In this document: piece by piece, positions 36,901 to 45,377 of the stretch
How the letters are laid out: every line of letters begins with the position of its first letter
Position numbering within the stretch: position 1 is the first letter of the stretch
DNA from: Lepidurus packardi
Lineage: Eukaryota; Arthropoda; Branchiopoda; Notostraca; Triopsidae
Length of the DNA: 64,000 nt
Reading direction: 5' to 3'
Assembly: GCA_023053545.1 (NCBI GenBank)
Contig: JAKZAN010000004.1
Coordinates: 7,564,001 to 7,628,000 of the forward strand
Program-made: the position numbers and the translations under genes
The notes under the pieces: generated by a model
Told to the model about the DNA's origin: nothing
Databases searched by the model: none
The model's input: only the letters and a program-made list of their open reading frames with translations

Positions 36901-39900
36901 AGCATAGTAGGGTGCCAGCGGGTGCCCCGTATCTTCGTTGAAACAGACGATGTCCCCGTCGTTGGGTCCAACCATGAAGGCACAGTCGCCATCACCAAGA
37001 CACTCTTCACAATTATCAATTAAATTGCATTTTCCTGTAAGAAAAGAAAAAACGAAATTGGTAGCAAACGCCTTCACAGGAGATGGGAGGATATACCTTC
37101 CATGGTAAACAAGCTTCGCGCTCTTAGTAAGACCACAGTAAAATGAGAAGTGGAATACGGTCATCCCAAGTACTTATATTGAATATATAGACTGTACTTA
37201 TATTGTTATATTCCGACCAATAGGGGAAATCCTTGTCCTTAAATGCACTGCGCACTCTTCACATTTACGAATCCCCTTAACTTCCCTTCCCTTTACATCA
37301 CATATACGAATATTATATTTTCAATTTCGATGCTAAGCATTTATTTGCTTTGTCTGCTACATAAGTTCAATTGAAATTTTAATAAATATAGGCATTCCAT
37401 TTAGTGAACATACCCGAGTGAACCAAACTTTTGAAAATATACACACATTTGGTATATATTGCACCATTATATTAAAAAAAGACATTTGCAGGCAATTCTT
37501 GAACATAGGGCAACCGATAGAGTTCAAAGTTGGGAACCTGAGTTCGGTATTGTGTAGAAAAAGCCCTTTCTCATAGCATGTTCACAGCACAAAGATAAAC
37601 CACTTAATTTATTACATCAACAGGTTAAGTGTGCTATTAAATCTTATAAAAACTCTCTCAAAATAGGACGCTTATGGGGATTTCTTGAACTTGGGCTCCC
37701 CGAGTTCGAACTCGGGTTACCCGAGTTCGAACTTGGGGAGCCCAAGTTCAGTATTGCGTAGAGAAAGGACTATTCACAGCTAGTTCACGACAAAAAGATA
37801 AACCACTTAGTTTATTACATCAACAGGTTAAGTGTGCTATTAAATCTTATAAAAACTCTCTCAAAATAGGACGCTTATGGGGATTTCTTGAACTTGGGCT
37901 CCCCGAGTTCGAACTCGGGTTACCCGAGTTCGAACTTGGGGAGCCCAAGTTCAGTATTGCGTAGAGAAAGGACTATTCACAGCTAGTTCACGACAAAAAG
38001 ATAAACCACTTAGTTTATTACATCAACAGGTTAAGTGTGCTATTAAATCTTATAAAAACTCTCTCAAAATAGGACGCTTATGGGGATTTCTTGAACTTGG
38101 GCTCCCCGAGTTCGAACTCGGGTTACCCGAGTTCGAACTTGGGGAGCCCAAGTTCAGTATTGCGTAGAGAAAGGACTATTCACAGCTAGTTCACGACAAA
38201 AAGATAAACCACTTAGTTTATTACATCAACAGGTTAAGTGTGCTATTAAATCTTATAAAAACTCTCTCAAAATAGGACGCTTATGGGGATTTCTTGAACT
38301 TGGGCTCCCCGAGTTCGAACTCGGGTTACCCGAGTTCGAACTTGGGGAGCCCAAGTTCAGTATTGCGTAGAGAAAGGACTATTCACAGCTAGTTCACGAC
38401 AAAAAGATAAACCACTTAGTTTATTACATCAACAGGTTAAGTGTGCTATTAAATCTTATAAAAACTCTCTCAAAATAGGACGCTTATGGGGATTTCTTGA
38501 ACTTGGGCTCCCCGAGTTCGAACTCGGGTTACCCGAGTTCGAACTTGGGGAGCCCAAGTTCAGTATTGCGTAGAGAAAGGACTATTCACAGCTAGTTCAC
38601 GACAAAAAGATAAACCACTTAGTTTATTACATCAACAGGTTAAGTGTGCTATTAAATCTTATAAAAACTCTCTCAAAATAGGACGCTTATGGGGATTTCT
38701 TGAACTTGGGGCTCCCCGAGTTCGAACTCGGGTTACCCGAGTTCGAACTCGGGTTACCCGAGTTCGAACTTGGGGAGCCCAAGTTCAGTATTGCGTAGAG
38801 AAAGGACTATTCACAGCTAGTTCACGACAAAAAGATAAACCACTTAGTTTATTACATCAACAGGTTAAGTGTGCTATTAAATCTTATAAAAACTCTCTCA
38901 AAATAGGACGCTTATGGGGATTTCTTGAACTTGGACTCCCCGAGTTCGAACTCGGGTTACCCGAGTTCGAACTTGGGGGGAGCCCAAGTTCAGTATTGCG
39001 TAGAGAAAGGACTATTCACAGCTAGTTCACGACAAAAAGATAAACCACTTAATTTATTACATCAATAAGCTTATTATTTTATACAATTTTACGAAAGGTC
39101 TCTCAAACTTTTTAAAATCATAAGCAAGATTTTTATTCAATCAAATTTTACAATATTGTCTCAATTCTTGAACAATATAGGGCTATTACCGATAGAGTTC
39201 TAACTTTTGGGAACCCGAGTTCGGTATTGTGTAGAAAAAGCCCCTTCTCATAGCATGTTCACAGCACAAAGATAAACCACTTAATTTATTACATCAACAG
39301 GTTAAGTATGCTATTAAATCTTATAAAAACTCTCTCAAAATAGGACGCTTATGGGGATTTCTTGAACTTGGGCTCCCCGAGTTCGAACTCGGGTTACCCG
39401 AGTTCGAACTTGGGGAGCCCAAGTTCAGTATTGCGTAGAGAAAGGACTATTCACAGCTAGTTCACGACAAAAAGATAAACCACTTAGTTTATTACATCAA
39501 CAGGTTAAGTGTGCTATTAAATCTTATAAAAACTCTCTCAAAATAGGACGCTTATGGGGATTTCTTGAACTTGGGCTCCCCGAGTTCGAACTCGGGTTAC
39601 CCGAGTTCGAACTTGGGGAGCCCAAGTTCAGTATTGCGTAGAGAAAGGACTATTCACAGCTAGTTCACGACAAAAAGATAAACCACTTAGTTTATTACAT
39701 CAACAGGTTAAGTGTGCTATTAAATCTTATAAAAACTCTCTCAAAATAGGACGCTTATGGGGATTTCTTGAACTTGGGCTCCCCGAGTTCGAACTCGGGT
39801 TACCCGAGTTCGAACTCGGGTTACCCGAGTTCGAACTTGGGGAGCCCAAGTTCAGTATTGCGTAGAGAAAGGACTATTCACAGCTAGTTCACGACAAAAA

Positions 39901-42900
39901 GATAAACCACTTAGTTTATTACATCAACAGGTTAAGTGTGCTATTAAATCTTATAAAAACTCTCTCAAAATAGGACGCTTATGGGGATTTCTTGAACTTG
40001 GGCTCCCCGAGTTCGAACTCGGGTTACCCGAGTTCGAACTCGGGTTACCCGAGTTCGAACTTGGGGAGCCCAAGTTCAGTATTGCGTAGAGAAAGGACTA
40101 TTCACAGCTAGTTCACGACAAAAAGATAAACCACTTAGTTTATTACATCAACAGGTTAAGTGTGCTATTAAATCTTATAAAAACTCTCTCAAAATAGGAC
40201 GCTTATGGGGATTTCTTGAACTTGGGCTCCCCGAGTTCGAACTCGGGTTACCCGAGTTCGAACTTGGGGGGAGCCCAAGTTCAGTATTGCGTAGAGAAAG
40301 GACTATTCACAGCTAGTTCACGACAAAAAGATAAACCACTTAATTTATTACATCAATAAGCTTATTATTTTATACAATTTTACGAAAGGTCTCTCAAACT
40401 TTTTAAAATCATAAGCAAGATTTTTATTCAATCAAATTTTACAATATTGTCTCAATTCTTGAACAATATAGGGCTATTACCGATAGAGTTCTAACTTTTG
40501 GGAACCCGAGTTCGGTATTGTGTAGAAAAAGCCCCTTCTCATAGCATGTTCACAGCACAAAGATAAACCACTTAATTTATTACATCAACAGGTTAAGTAT
40601 GCTATTAAATCTTATAAAAACTCTCTCAAAATAGGACGCTTATGGGGATTTCTTGAACTTGGGCTCCCCGAGTTCGAACTCGGGTTACCCGAGTTCGAAC
40701 TTGGGGAACCTAAGTTCGGTATTGTGTAGAAAAAGCCCTTTCTCTGCGCAAAACAACAGAACGCAAATCAAACATCTGACCTTCACAGACAGTCGCCAAC
40801 GTAGCATAGAGAAACTCGACACCGCAATGCTAAAATTCATCAAAGAAATGCAAACAAAACGAAACGACGAAAATAGACAAATCAAAATTGAACTGGACGC
40901 CATTAACAGTACCTTGAGACACCTAACATTGAGATACCTAAGAGACACTAATGAAGGCCATTTCATACGAAGATTCAACCCCCAACTTAATTCCGAGGAA
41001 AAAACGGGGAATCCTTAACGGTGGAGGTGAAGTCTTGCGCTGGCTTTTTGGCACCCTTAGCAGCAAAGATCTAGAAGACATTAACCGAAAATTCAGCAGG
41101 ATAACAAAGGACAATAGAATGCTGTATCATTTAGAAGAACAACAGGCTACATTACTAAACGGCACGTACCTGCAGGTCCGGAAAAATGTGGACGCTATTT
41201 CAAAAATTACGAAAGCAGTGAGTAGCCTTGCCAGTAGTGTTGAAGACCTCGAAGCTGTGATTTCAGAATTTGGAGATTTTTATGCGTTTACGTGGAATTT
41301 TGCTCGAAAATTGGACAACGCTTATCATACCCTTGGTACCATTATACTTTGGTTACACCAAAACGTTAATAACATGAACACGGGCTTGTCAACAATAGCG
41401 TCAGGACGACTTTCACCAAACATAATTCCTCCAACAGAGCTATGGCAAATTCTTCAAGAAGTAAGCCGCTACCTATCCCGCAACTGGGTCGTAACAAAGG
41501 CGGCAGAACCAGGGAACATGTGGACCCATTATCAGGAATTCCGGGTGCGTTCAGCAGCAACACTCCAAGGCACACTGAAAATCTTCGTGGACATACCACT
41601 ACAAGATTTAAGTACTACACTTGATCTATATCAACTAATAGCTCTACCGACTTTTTTACCTGGAGGGAATTTCTCAGTTGACACAATACGATTATCTCGG
41701 CTTAACAAGCGACAGACAGTCGTATGTTGAATTTACTTCCTCAGAATTGGCAGAAACTTGTACAACAGGATCAGCGAAGATTTGCTCCACCAGTAAAGCC
41801 CTCACGCGTGGCATCCATGGGCGCTCTTGCTTGTATGCTGCGTTCTTTAATGATACTGTCTTGATTGCGGAATTGTGCAAAAAGACAGTCCGAATAGACG
41901 GCAGGCCATGGTGTCATTACCTTGGGAAAAACAAATGGATCTATTCAATACCTCAACCAATGCAACTTACAATATCTTGCCCAGAAGAACGACGTCCAGA
42001 AGCCTACAGCAAGAGTTCCAGTGTCCAGCTAAATGATGTGGGCATCTTAGAACTACCGGATGGCTGCTCAGCTCACTCCGGGTGGTGGACCTTTCCGGCA
42101 AACTTGGAAAAACTTAATAATTATACAATCCACACCAGCACTATAGACGTAAAAAATATCTTTTCCGATTTAGATTTTAACTTACCATATCCTGTTGTGC
42201 AACTCCCAAAACCAAATCATCAAGGATTAACGCAAATTACCAAAGACATTTTGGAAGACCTACAGAAAAAAGTACATTAGACCCAAATTGGGAAATCAGA
42301 TACAAGTTGTTCGAAAAAGCAGTTCAAGATTCAAAACCTATTTTTAATAATCTGAGTGACGAAATTTCGTATGTCTGTCTGACCCAATTTTTACTATACT
42401 GTTGGGCTGTTGTGATTACTGCCGCCACAGTATTTGCCCTCCCTGCCATCATCTATATGTTTTTGAGGCTTAGATGGCTGACAAGAAAACAAATTGAACT
42501 ACTTCGTCTCTGGCAAACCTTACTTGATGTTGATGATAAATAAGTAGGGTATATATAGTGAATTATAAATTCCAACTTGTAATTCAATATTATTATTATA
42601 ATAACCATACCTGGATATCCAACTTCTGCATGCTATACGTTTGAGCTACTGTTATTATATGAGTGAACATTAGTTACCAACAAACTTTTCAAGTACTGTA
42701 CCCCAAAAACAATAATAAAAATAATGATACATATAAATTGAGGAGTGACAAGCACAACTCTACTCTTTAGTGATGAAAGTCGACACAAGTGGCGTAAACT
42801 GCAATTCTAAGTAGCCCCTCCTAGATGCAACGCCTCCAAGTAAAGTAGTCTACACTCCACTGTAAACAAAACTTGTCATGTAAACTTCGAAGATAAATAT

Positions 42901-44729
42901 TTAAATAAGTTGTGAAATTACTGCCAAGGTAATAATGCCAAATTAAAGATAACTAAACCAATAAACTGTATTGTTAATTTCACTTGTAAAAACTGTGTAG
43001 GTGTGGAGAACTTTACTGTCAAATATTGCTACCCGAGTTCGAACTTGGGTTACCCGAGTTCGAACTCGGGTAGAGGCTCTACTTGGGTCGCAACAAAATC
43101 AAGATACAATTAAGCAATATTTACGTATGTGTTTTCACACTTAGTCGCCAAAGAGAAACTGTATCGATATAGTAAAGAAAAAACTGGTCACACTGGAAAT
43201 AATTGTGCCAGCGTATGCTGTTCCCTTATTAATTGGTAAAAGGGGGGAAGTTATTCAAGCGATTGAGGAACAAACTGACACGAAAATAATGTTCAAAGGC
43301 TCAGGTATATAAAACTTTAGATTTGTATTATATTCCAATTACTCTATCTTTATTTAAAAGGCTCGAATAGAAGATGCGTAATCTACGGATTGAAAGAAGA
43401 CGTACCTTTGGCTCAGATGCTAATAACGGAATCTGTCAAAGATCTACCACTCATCCAATCAATAGATCTTTGGCTTCCGGAGGCATGGATAGTCAAAAAT
43501 ACAAAATTCTAGCAAACTTACCCTGACCTTTCTAATAATTTCAGGCCGTTTGCGCTAAAATCTCAGAGCGTAATACCCTAAAATCTCTTACCTGGAACTC
43601 ACGTGCGAGAATTATCATAGATAAAGAGAAGCTAAACCAACCAACAAGTAATTATAATTACTTATTAATTACAATCACGCAACTTTAACTTCTTGGAAAT
43701 CGCAGGATCGCCTAAGAAGGTTATCCTACAAGGAACGCCACAACAACTGAGCGTAGTTCAAGCGTTATTACAAGACAAAGTATCTGATTTAGAAGCTCAA
43801 GACAGGTTGCGAAGTACGTCCAATGATTATCTAACGTCTCCTCCATCGAGATCGGTATGCAATCGTACACCATTTAAATAGGCAGTATTTAATGAGATTA
43901 ATCTTATAACCAGGCTAGAGTAGTCAATGAACAAAGCAACGTTGAACCGTTGGTTGCAACGAATTCCGATGGTTTTGCAGAGACATATATTTGCTCGGTG
44001 GTCAATCCTTGCAAATTTTATGCCCAACTAGTCGGTCCTCATGCCATATTACTGGACAGATTAGTTCAAGACATGACAGAGTTTTACGAGCAGGACGAAA
44101 ACAAGGAGTTGTACACTCTTCCAATCAACGTACTTACTTATTCTTCAAAATGAACTTAAAATTTCAGAAAGTCCTTAGGTGCAAAGTAATGACATAATCG
44201 CTGCCAAATTCTCTCATGACGGTTCGTGGTACCGGGCGAGAGTCCAGTCTATCAATGGCGATCTCAAACCCGCTAGCCAAATCGTGTTATTTTTTGTTGA
44301 TTTTGGCGATATGGAGCTCTGTGACGATCTCACTCACGTTTGCAAATTAGCACCCCAGTTCGAAACTCTGAAATACCAGGCTATTGAATGCTGCTTGGCA
44401 AATGTTCAGTCCAAGTATAATTATGTAGTATTATCGATTCTTTTGATTCTAAGGTTTTGAATTTTAGAAACGGGGATTGGTCTGAGCAAGCTATTGCACG
44501 TTTCGAAGAGCTGGTCTATAACGCTCAATGGAAAATTATCATGGCCAAAGTAAACGGGTATAATGAAGACCAAATCCCTCTTGTTGATTTAGTGGATACT
44601 ATCGGATCTCAGGTACAATAAGCAATAGAGGTTCAAGATTGCATTGTAATAACGTGGCATACAAAATAGGATGAGCACGTGGCCGCCGCACTGGTTGGAG
44701 AAGGTTTTGCAGAGTGGACTGATACGTAG
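27922..44729 (+). CDS. papi: Papi/TDRKH-type Tudor and KH domain protein, split by a 15-kb intronic element
   Basis: Scaffold of the piRNA pathway. In insects and mammals it sits on the outer mitochondrial membrane and binds PIWI proteins and piRNA intermediates during 3' trimming. Nine exons: 27922-28005, 43145-43304, 43361-43482, 43545-43647, 43706-43854, 43914-44129, 44179-44414, 44468-44612 and 44670-44729; they sum to 1275 nt (424 aa). Exon 1 encodes an N-terminal membrane anchor (SAGLAGSLLYWLWKRQQ). Exon 2 has KH1 with a good GxxG loop (LLIGKRGEVIQAIE). Exons 3-5 hold KH2, whose GxxG is lost. Exons 6-8 form an extended Tudor domain (NPCKFYAQLVGP, FSHDGSWYRARVQ, VLFFVDFGDMELCDD). Exon 1 and exon 2 join in phase 0. 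Intron 3 appears to use a GC donor (43,483). Intron 1 contains the mobile element at 28,035-43,095. Confidence 0.85.
28031..28034. repeat. left target-site duplication (AAAT)
   Basis: AAAT immediately precedes the TGTTGCGACCC terminus of the large element. The same four bases follow the right terminus. Four bp fits Ginger-type integrase transposons. Confidence 0.75.
28035..28090 (+). repeat. left terminal inverted repeat of the large element
   Basis: TGTTGCGACCCAAGT, a 10-nt unmatched spacer, then palindrome CCCGAGTTCGAGCTCGGG (28,060-28,077) and CCCAAGTTCG. It mirrors 43,040-43,095 with identical spacing. Confidence 0.75.
28100..28650. other. left subterminal stretch of the element
   Basis: Open frames on both strands span the terminus (27,926-28,301) but do not look like real genes. 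A hairpin, GAGACCGCGTTGCTCGGTCTC-like, lies near 28,656-28,678. Otherwise AT-rich and featureless. Confidence 0.4.
28780..29690 (+). repeat. left-arm minisatellite, about five blocks of ~200 bp
   Basis: Each block has a TTGATGTAATAAA-TAAGTGG segment, CTACGCAATACTGAAC or a CTACACAATACCGAAC variant, then a palindrome cluster with TTCGAA centres and CCCCATAAGCGTCCTATTTT. Two blocks (29,150-29,540) are near-identical; the flanking ones are the variant type with reduced palindromes. Confidence 0.85.
30074..30466 (+). CDS. small PSI-like Cys-rich/transmembrane protein, left-arm copy
   Basis: Three exons inferred from splice signals. 30074-30080 starts at accATGG. 30143-30292 encodes KCNLIDNCEECLGDGDCAFM, then more Cys residues. 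30342-30466 encodes DESTYIRV, a single hydrophobic helix (VATSLVVLAVCVICVLGVMV) and a short tail ending NYKTLS. The C-x5-C-x2-C-x5-C spacing recalls PSI domains; a PSI-like ectodomain followed by one helix is the layout of PTTG1IP-type proteins, but I see no signal peptide. The second intron would be 49 bp, short but possible. An identical inverted copy lies at 36,711-37,103. It may be captured host exons; the function is unknown. Confidence 0.5.
31281..33540 (+). pseudogene. Ginger-like integrase/transposase, two inactivating lesions
   Basis: DDE integrase of the gypsy/Ginger type, of the sort also seen in KRBA2/SCAND3-like host proteins. Exon 1 (ATG 31281 to 31640) is an N-terminal region. 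An HHCC zinc finger follows (VHENDTNH ... MCPYC). The catalytic core starts after an intron: QLDLVLLPKK (first Asp) and LQTDNGTEFRDQ (second Asp). The third motif reads HPQSQGVVKRANAEL, with Lys (AAG, about 32,248-32,250) where the catalytic Glu belongs. Next is an acidic linker with three 38-aa repeats (32,732-33,060), then an exon from 33,172. An in-frame TGA at 33,295-33,297 interrupts it, before a GPY/F-like module (VGNHVTVLIPTKDR ... LPGIVIRV). The splice near 32,343-32,414 is uncertain. The enzyme should be catalytically dead as written. Confidence 0.8.
32732..33060 (+). repeat. three 114-bp in-frame coding repeats
   Basis: The unit encodes 38 residues beginning EPEEDPFALASTSTANPVI and containing YCGGDVVCLKSPTQEL. 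Two complete units and most of a third (from 32,732, 32,846 and 32,960) show no visible substitutions until the third diverges at CGRSGV. Acidic linker of the transposase, probably a recent expansion. Confidence 0.9.
33541..35583 (+). CDS. CXC (tesmin/TSO1-like) zinc-cluster region of the transposon protein
   Basis: At least four Cys-rich segments on successive short exons: ICECKSDCETKRCRC ... CHGGRYCQN (33,590-33,700); SCSCRKMCLKKFCKC ... CHGEQACNN (34,078-34,180); CDCIEGCDVAEDCSCRAFC with MCDCTESCINSKECECKK ... CHNGRTC (34,275-34,575); and NCQCKDNYCAPKFCPC ... CHRGRLCSNQ (34,868-35,020). The CxCxxxC...CxC...C pattern is that of CRC/CXC domains, which bind DNA in LIN54 and related proteins. 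After the last CXC come LYAAYAWIQANMHHFEEH and an exon with YPTVILDRDLDDYWYRYR, which I do not recognise. An in-frame 58-bp intron (about 35,526-35,583) links it to the PHD exon. Probably the C-terminal half of one long integrase-CXC-PHD protein. Confidence 0.7.
35587..36171 (+). CDS. C-terminal PHD-finger exon of the transposon protein
   Basis: 194 codons are open from the first Met, but a CAG acceptor just upstream (35,581-35,583) suggests this is an internal or last exon joined to ...YKLLEYQ. The N-terminal part is basic and unrecognised. The C terminus is a PHD zinc finger: CCPACSLP, then VQCDRCLSWFHYLC and DWFCGTCG. PHD fingers usually read histone H3 tails, which could guide integration or persistence in chromatin; that role is inference. 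The last ~10 codons (from 36,143) lie inside the right inverted arm. Confidence 0.75.
   Translation: MDSKSKAGKQQSSHATTVLNWAVTQKEQGNRTTVRATSFKHPSVPASRKLRAGPLKFENMLPTEKTHLVLSWLLKESSLDKGIKKLEKADNSDLKLDSRAISDGVLDQRVNKEFNRVYTYLTPQAKITVKKLIAEKRGKKLFCCPACSLPAKNKTVQCDRCLSWFHYLCATNFHMAEHKDKDWFCGTCGNSDES
36711..37103 (-). CDS. small PSI-like Cys-rich/transmembrane protein, right-arm copy
   Basis: Same sequence as 30,074-30,466 on the opposite strand (coordinates mirror around 67,177). Start, splice sites and the encoded protein are the same. Both copies are transcribed inward, towards the integrase core. Because both copies look intact and identical, either would make the same product. Confidence 0.5.
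37500..40745 (-). repeat. right-arm minisatellite, 203-bp unit with higher-order repeats
   Basis: The cagtattgcg landmark recurs at 37,749, 37,952, 38,155, 38,358 and 38,561 (exactly 203 bp apart), then 38,786 (+225) and 38,991 (+205), with further copies to about 40,710. Most units carry CCCGAGTTCGAACTCGGG plus a second CCCGAGTTCGAACTTGGG. Longer units have an extra palindrome inserted. A variant block with AATAAGCTTATTATTTT occurs at about 39,061 and again at 40,352, so a 1,291-bp higher-order unit is duplicated. Confidence 0.92.
40745..42543 (+). pseudogene. F-like viral envelope (fusion glycoprotein) gene, broken
   Basis: Resembles the F-type fusion proteins shared by baculoviruses and insect errantiviruses (gypsy-type Env). 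A furin-type site RKKR at about 41,000 is followed by the hydrophobic GILNGGGEVLRWLFG, the typical fusion-peptide position. A long ectodomain follows with spaced Cys. Near the end (42,370-42,470) a hydrophobic membrane anchor is followed by a short basic tail. The frame changes near 40,960, between about 41,650 and 41,700, and again near 42,270, with a stop at 42,278-42,280, so no single intact reading frame exists. There is no gag or polymerase beside it and no LTR. It lies inside the termini of the large element, either as captured cargo or as a relic of an older insertion. Confidence 0.7.
42550..43030. other. right subterminal stretch of the element
   Basis: AT-rich, with no gene seen. It does not mirror the left subterminal stretch beyond the terminal repeat itself. 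Confidence 0.4.
43032..43095 (-). repeat. right terminal inverted repeat of the large element
   Basis: Read inward from 43,095: TGTTGCGACCCAAGT, a 10-nt spacer, palindrome CCCGAGTTCGAACTCGGG (43,053-43,070), TAA and CCCAAGTTCGAACTCGGG. It mirrors the left end with the same spacing. Confidence 0.75.
43096..43099. repeat. right target-site duplication (AAAT)
   Basis: AAAT follows the ...GGGTCGCAACA terminus, matching 28,031-28,034. Confidence 0.75.
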
Positions 44730-45377
44730 TGAAGCGGGATAGTGAAGCCCTATTCAGTTAGTAGCTCAAATTTCTTTTTGTCTCTGTTATGAAATTGGAA
44801 AATTATGCCTTTGGTTCAATACAACCGCTATTACGTGGCTATTACGGTCAATTGTTGCCTTACGCAAGGACTTTCTCTACATTAATGTGCTCTAATCTCC
44901 ATAAAATCTCTTTTCGCTAAAAAGCTTTTCCGATCAGGGAAAGTTTTTGGTAAGAGGGCAAAGAGTCAGGGCTTTTGTTTATTCAACGTGGGATCTTTCG
45001 GTACGTATTTCTTTTATCGTGAGCAGTCAAGTGCTAAATCTTGTGGGGGGTTGTACTTACTTGGAACGCGTCAAGCATTAAGGGTAAGACTAAAAACTGA
45101 AAGCTTGTAAACTGATCTTCCAAGCTGAATTTTCTACGACATGTTAGAAGAGTCGCAAGACTTGCTTGCTCGCTTTTGCCCCTGAAGGTATAATCGGGCT
45201 CCCTGTTAGACTGCAAAAAGAATAGTTTTGTAGCCGGTTTTGATGCTATGCGTGCTAGTTCATGTTATTAAGAACATAGCTCTAGTCAGTTACTCGGCAG
45301 AGGATTCCTTAGGAAGTCGATCGGATTTCTATTACAACACTGGACCTTAATAAAATCGTAGTTTCATTAAGAAATTC
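44730..45377. other. intergenic stretch after Papi
   Basis: No coding sequence seen. It presumably holds the Papi 3' UTR and the promoter of the Ras-like gene. Confidence 0.4.

Larger units (their letters stand above)
36143..40745 (-). repeat. right long inverted arm
   Basis: Inverse of 28,650-31,034, but longer because its outer minisatellite has about fifteen blocks against five on the left. The inner ~1.3 kb looks identical to the left arm. The outer end stops abruptly at a final palindrome block and CTTTCTCTGCGCAAAA, next to the envelope-like pseudogene. Confidence 0.85.
28035..43095. mobile_element. 15,061-bp Ginger-like DNA transposon with long internal inverted arms
   Basis: The termini are inverted copies: both begin TGTTGCGACCCAAGT. 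After 10 unmatched bases each has an 18-bp palindrome of the CCCGAGTTCGA-CTCGGG type at the same distance from the end (28,060-28,077 and 43,053-43,070), followed by CCCAAGTTCG. The flanks carry AAAT on both sides. Removing the element and one AAAT leaves a 74-bp Papi intron, independent support for the limits. Inside, in order: a left subterminal stretch, left inverted arm (to 31,034), integrase/CXC/PHD coding core, right arm (36,143 to about 40,745), an F-like envelope pseudogene and a right subterminal stretch. The 5'-TG...CA-3' ends, 4-bp duplication and gypsy-like integrase with extra zinc domains are Ginger traits. The size, arms and envelope gene are unusual. Confidence 0.75.

Noticed and set aside
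37500-40745. CRISPR-like or tRNA-like arrays
   Set aside because: The repeats are contiguous 203-bp satellite units in animal DNA, not short repeats with unique spacers. The GTTCGAAC core resembles a box B but does not fit the consensus, and no cloverleaf can be drawn.
28035-43095. Polinton/Maverick or giant-virus insertion
   Set aside because: Size and inverted arms suggest it, but there is no DNA polymerase B, packaging ATPase, protease or capsid gene, and the duplication is 4 bp rather than 6 bp.
28035-43095. LTR retrotransposon (gypsy/errantivirus), based on integrase and envelope
   Set aside because: No LTRs, gag, reverse transcriptase, RNase H or primer-binding site. The ends are inverted rather than direct repeats.
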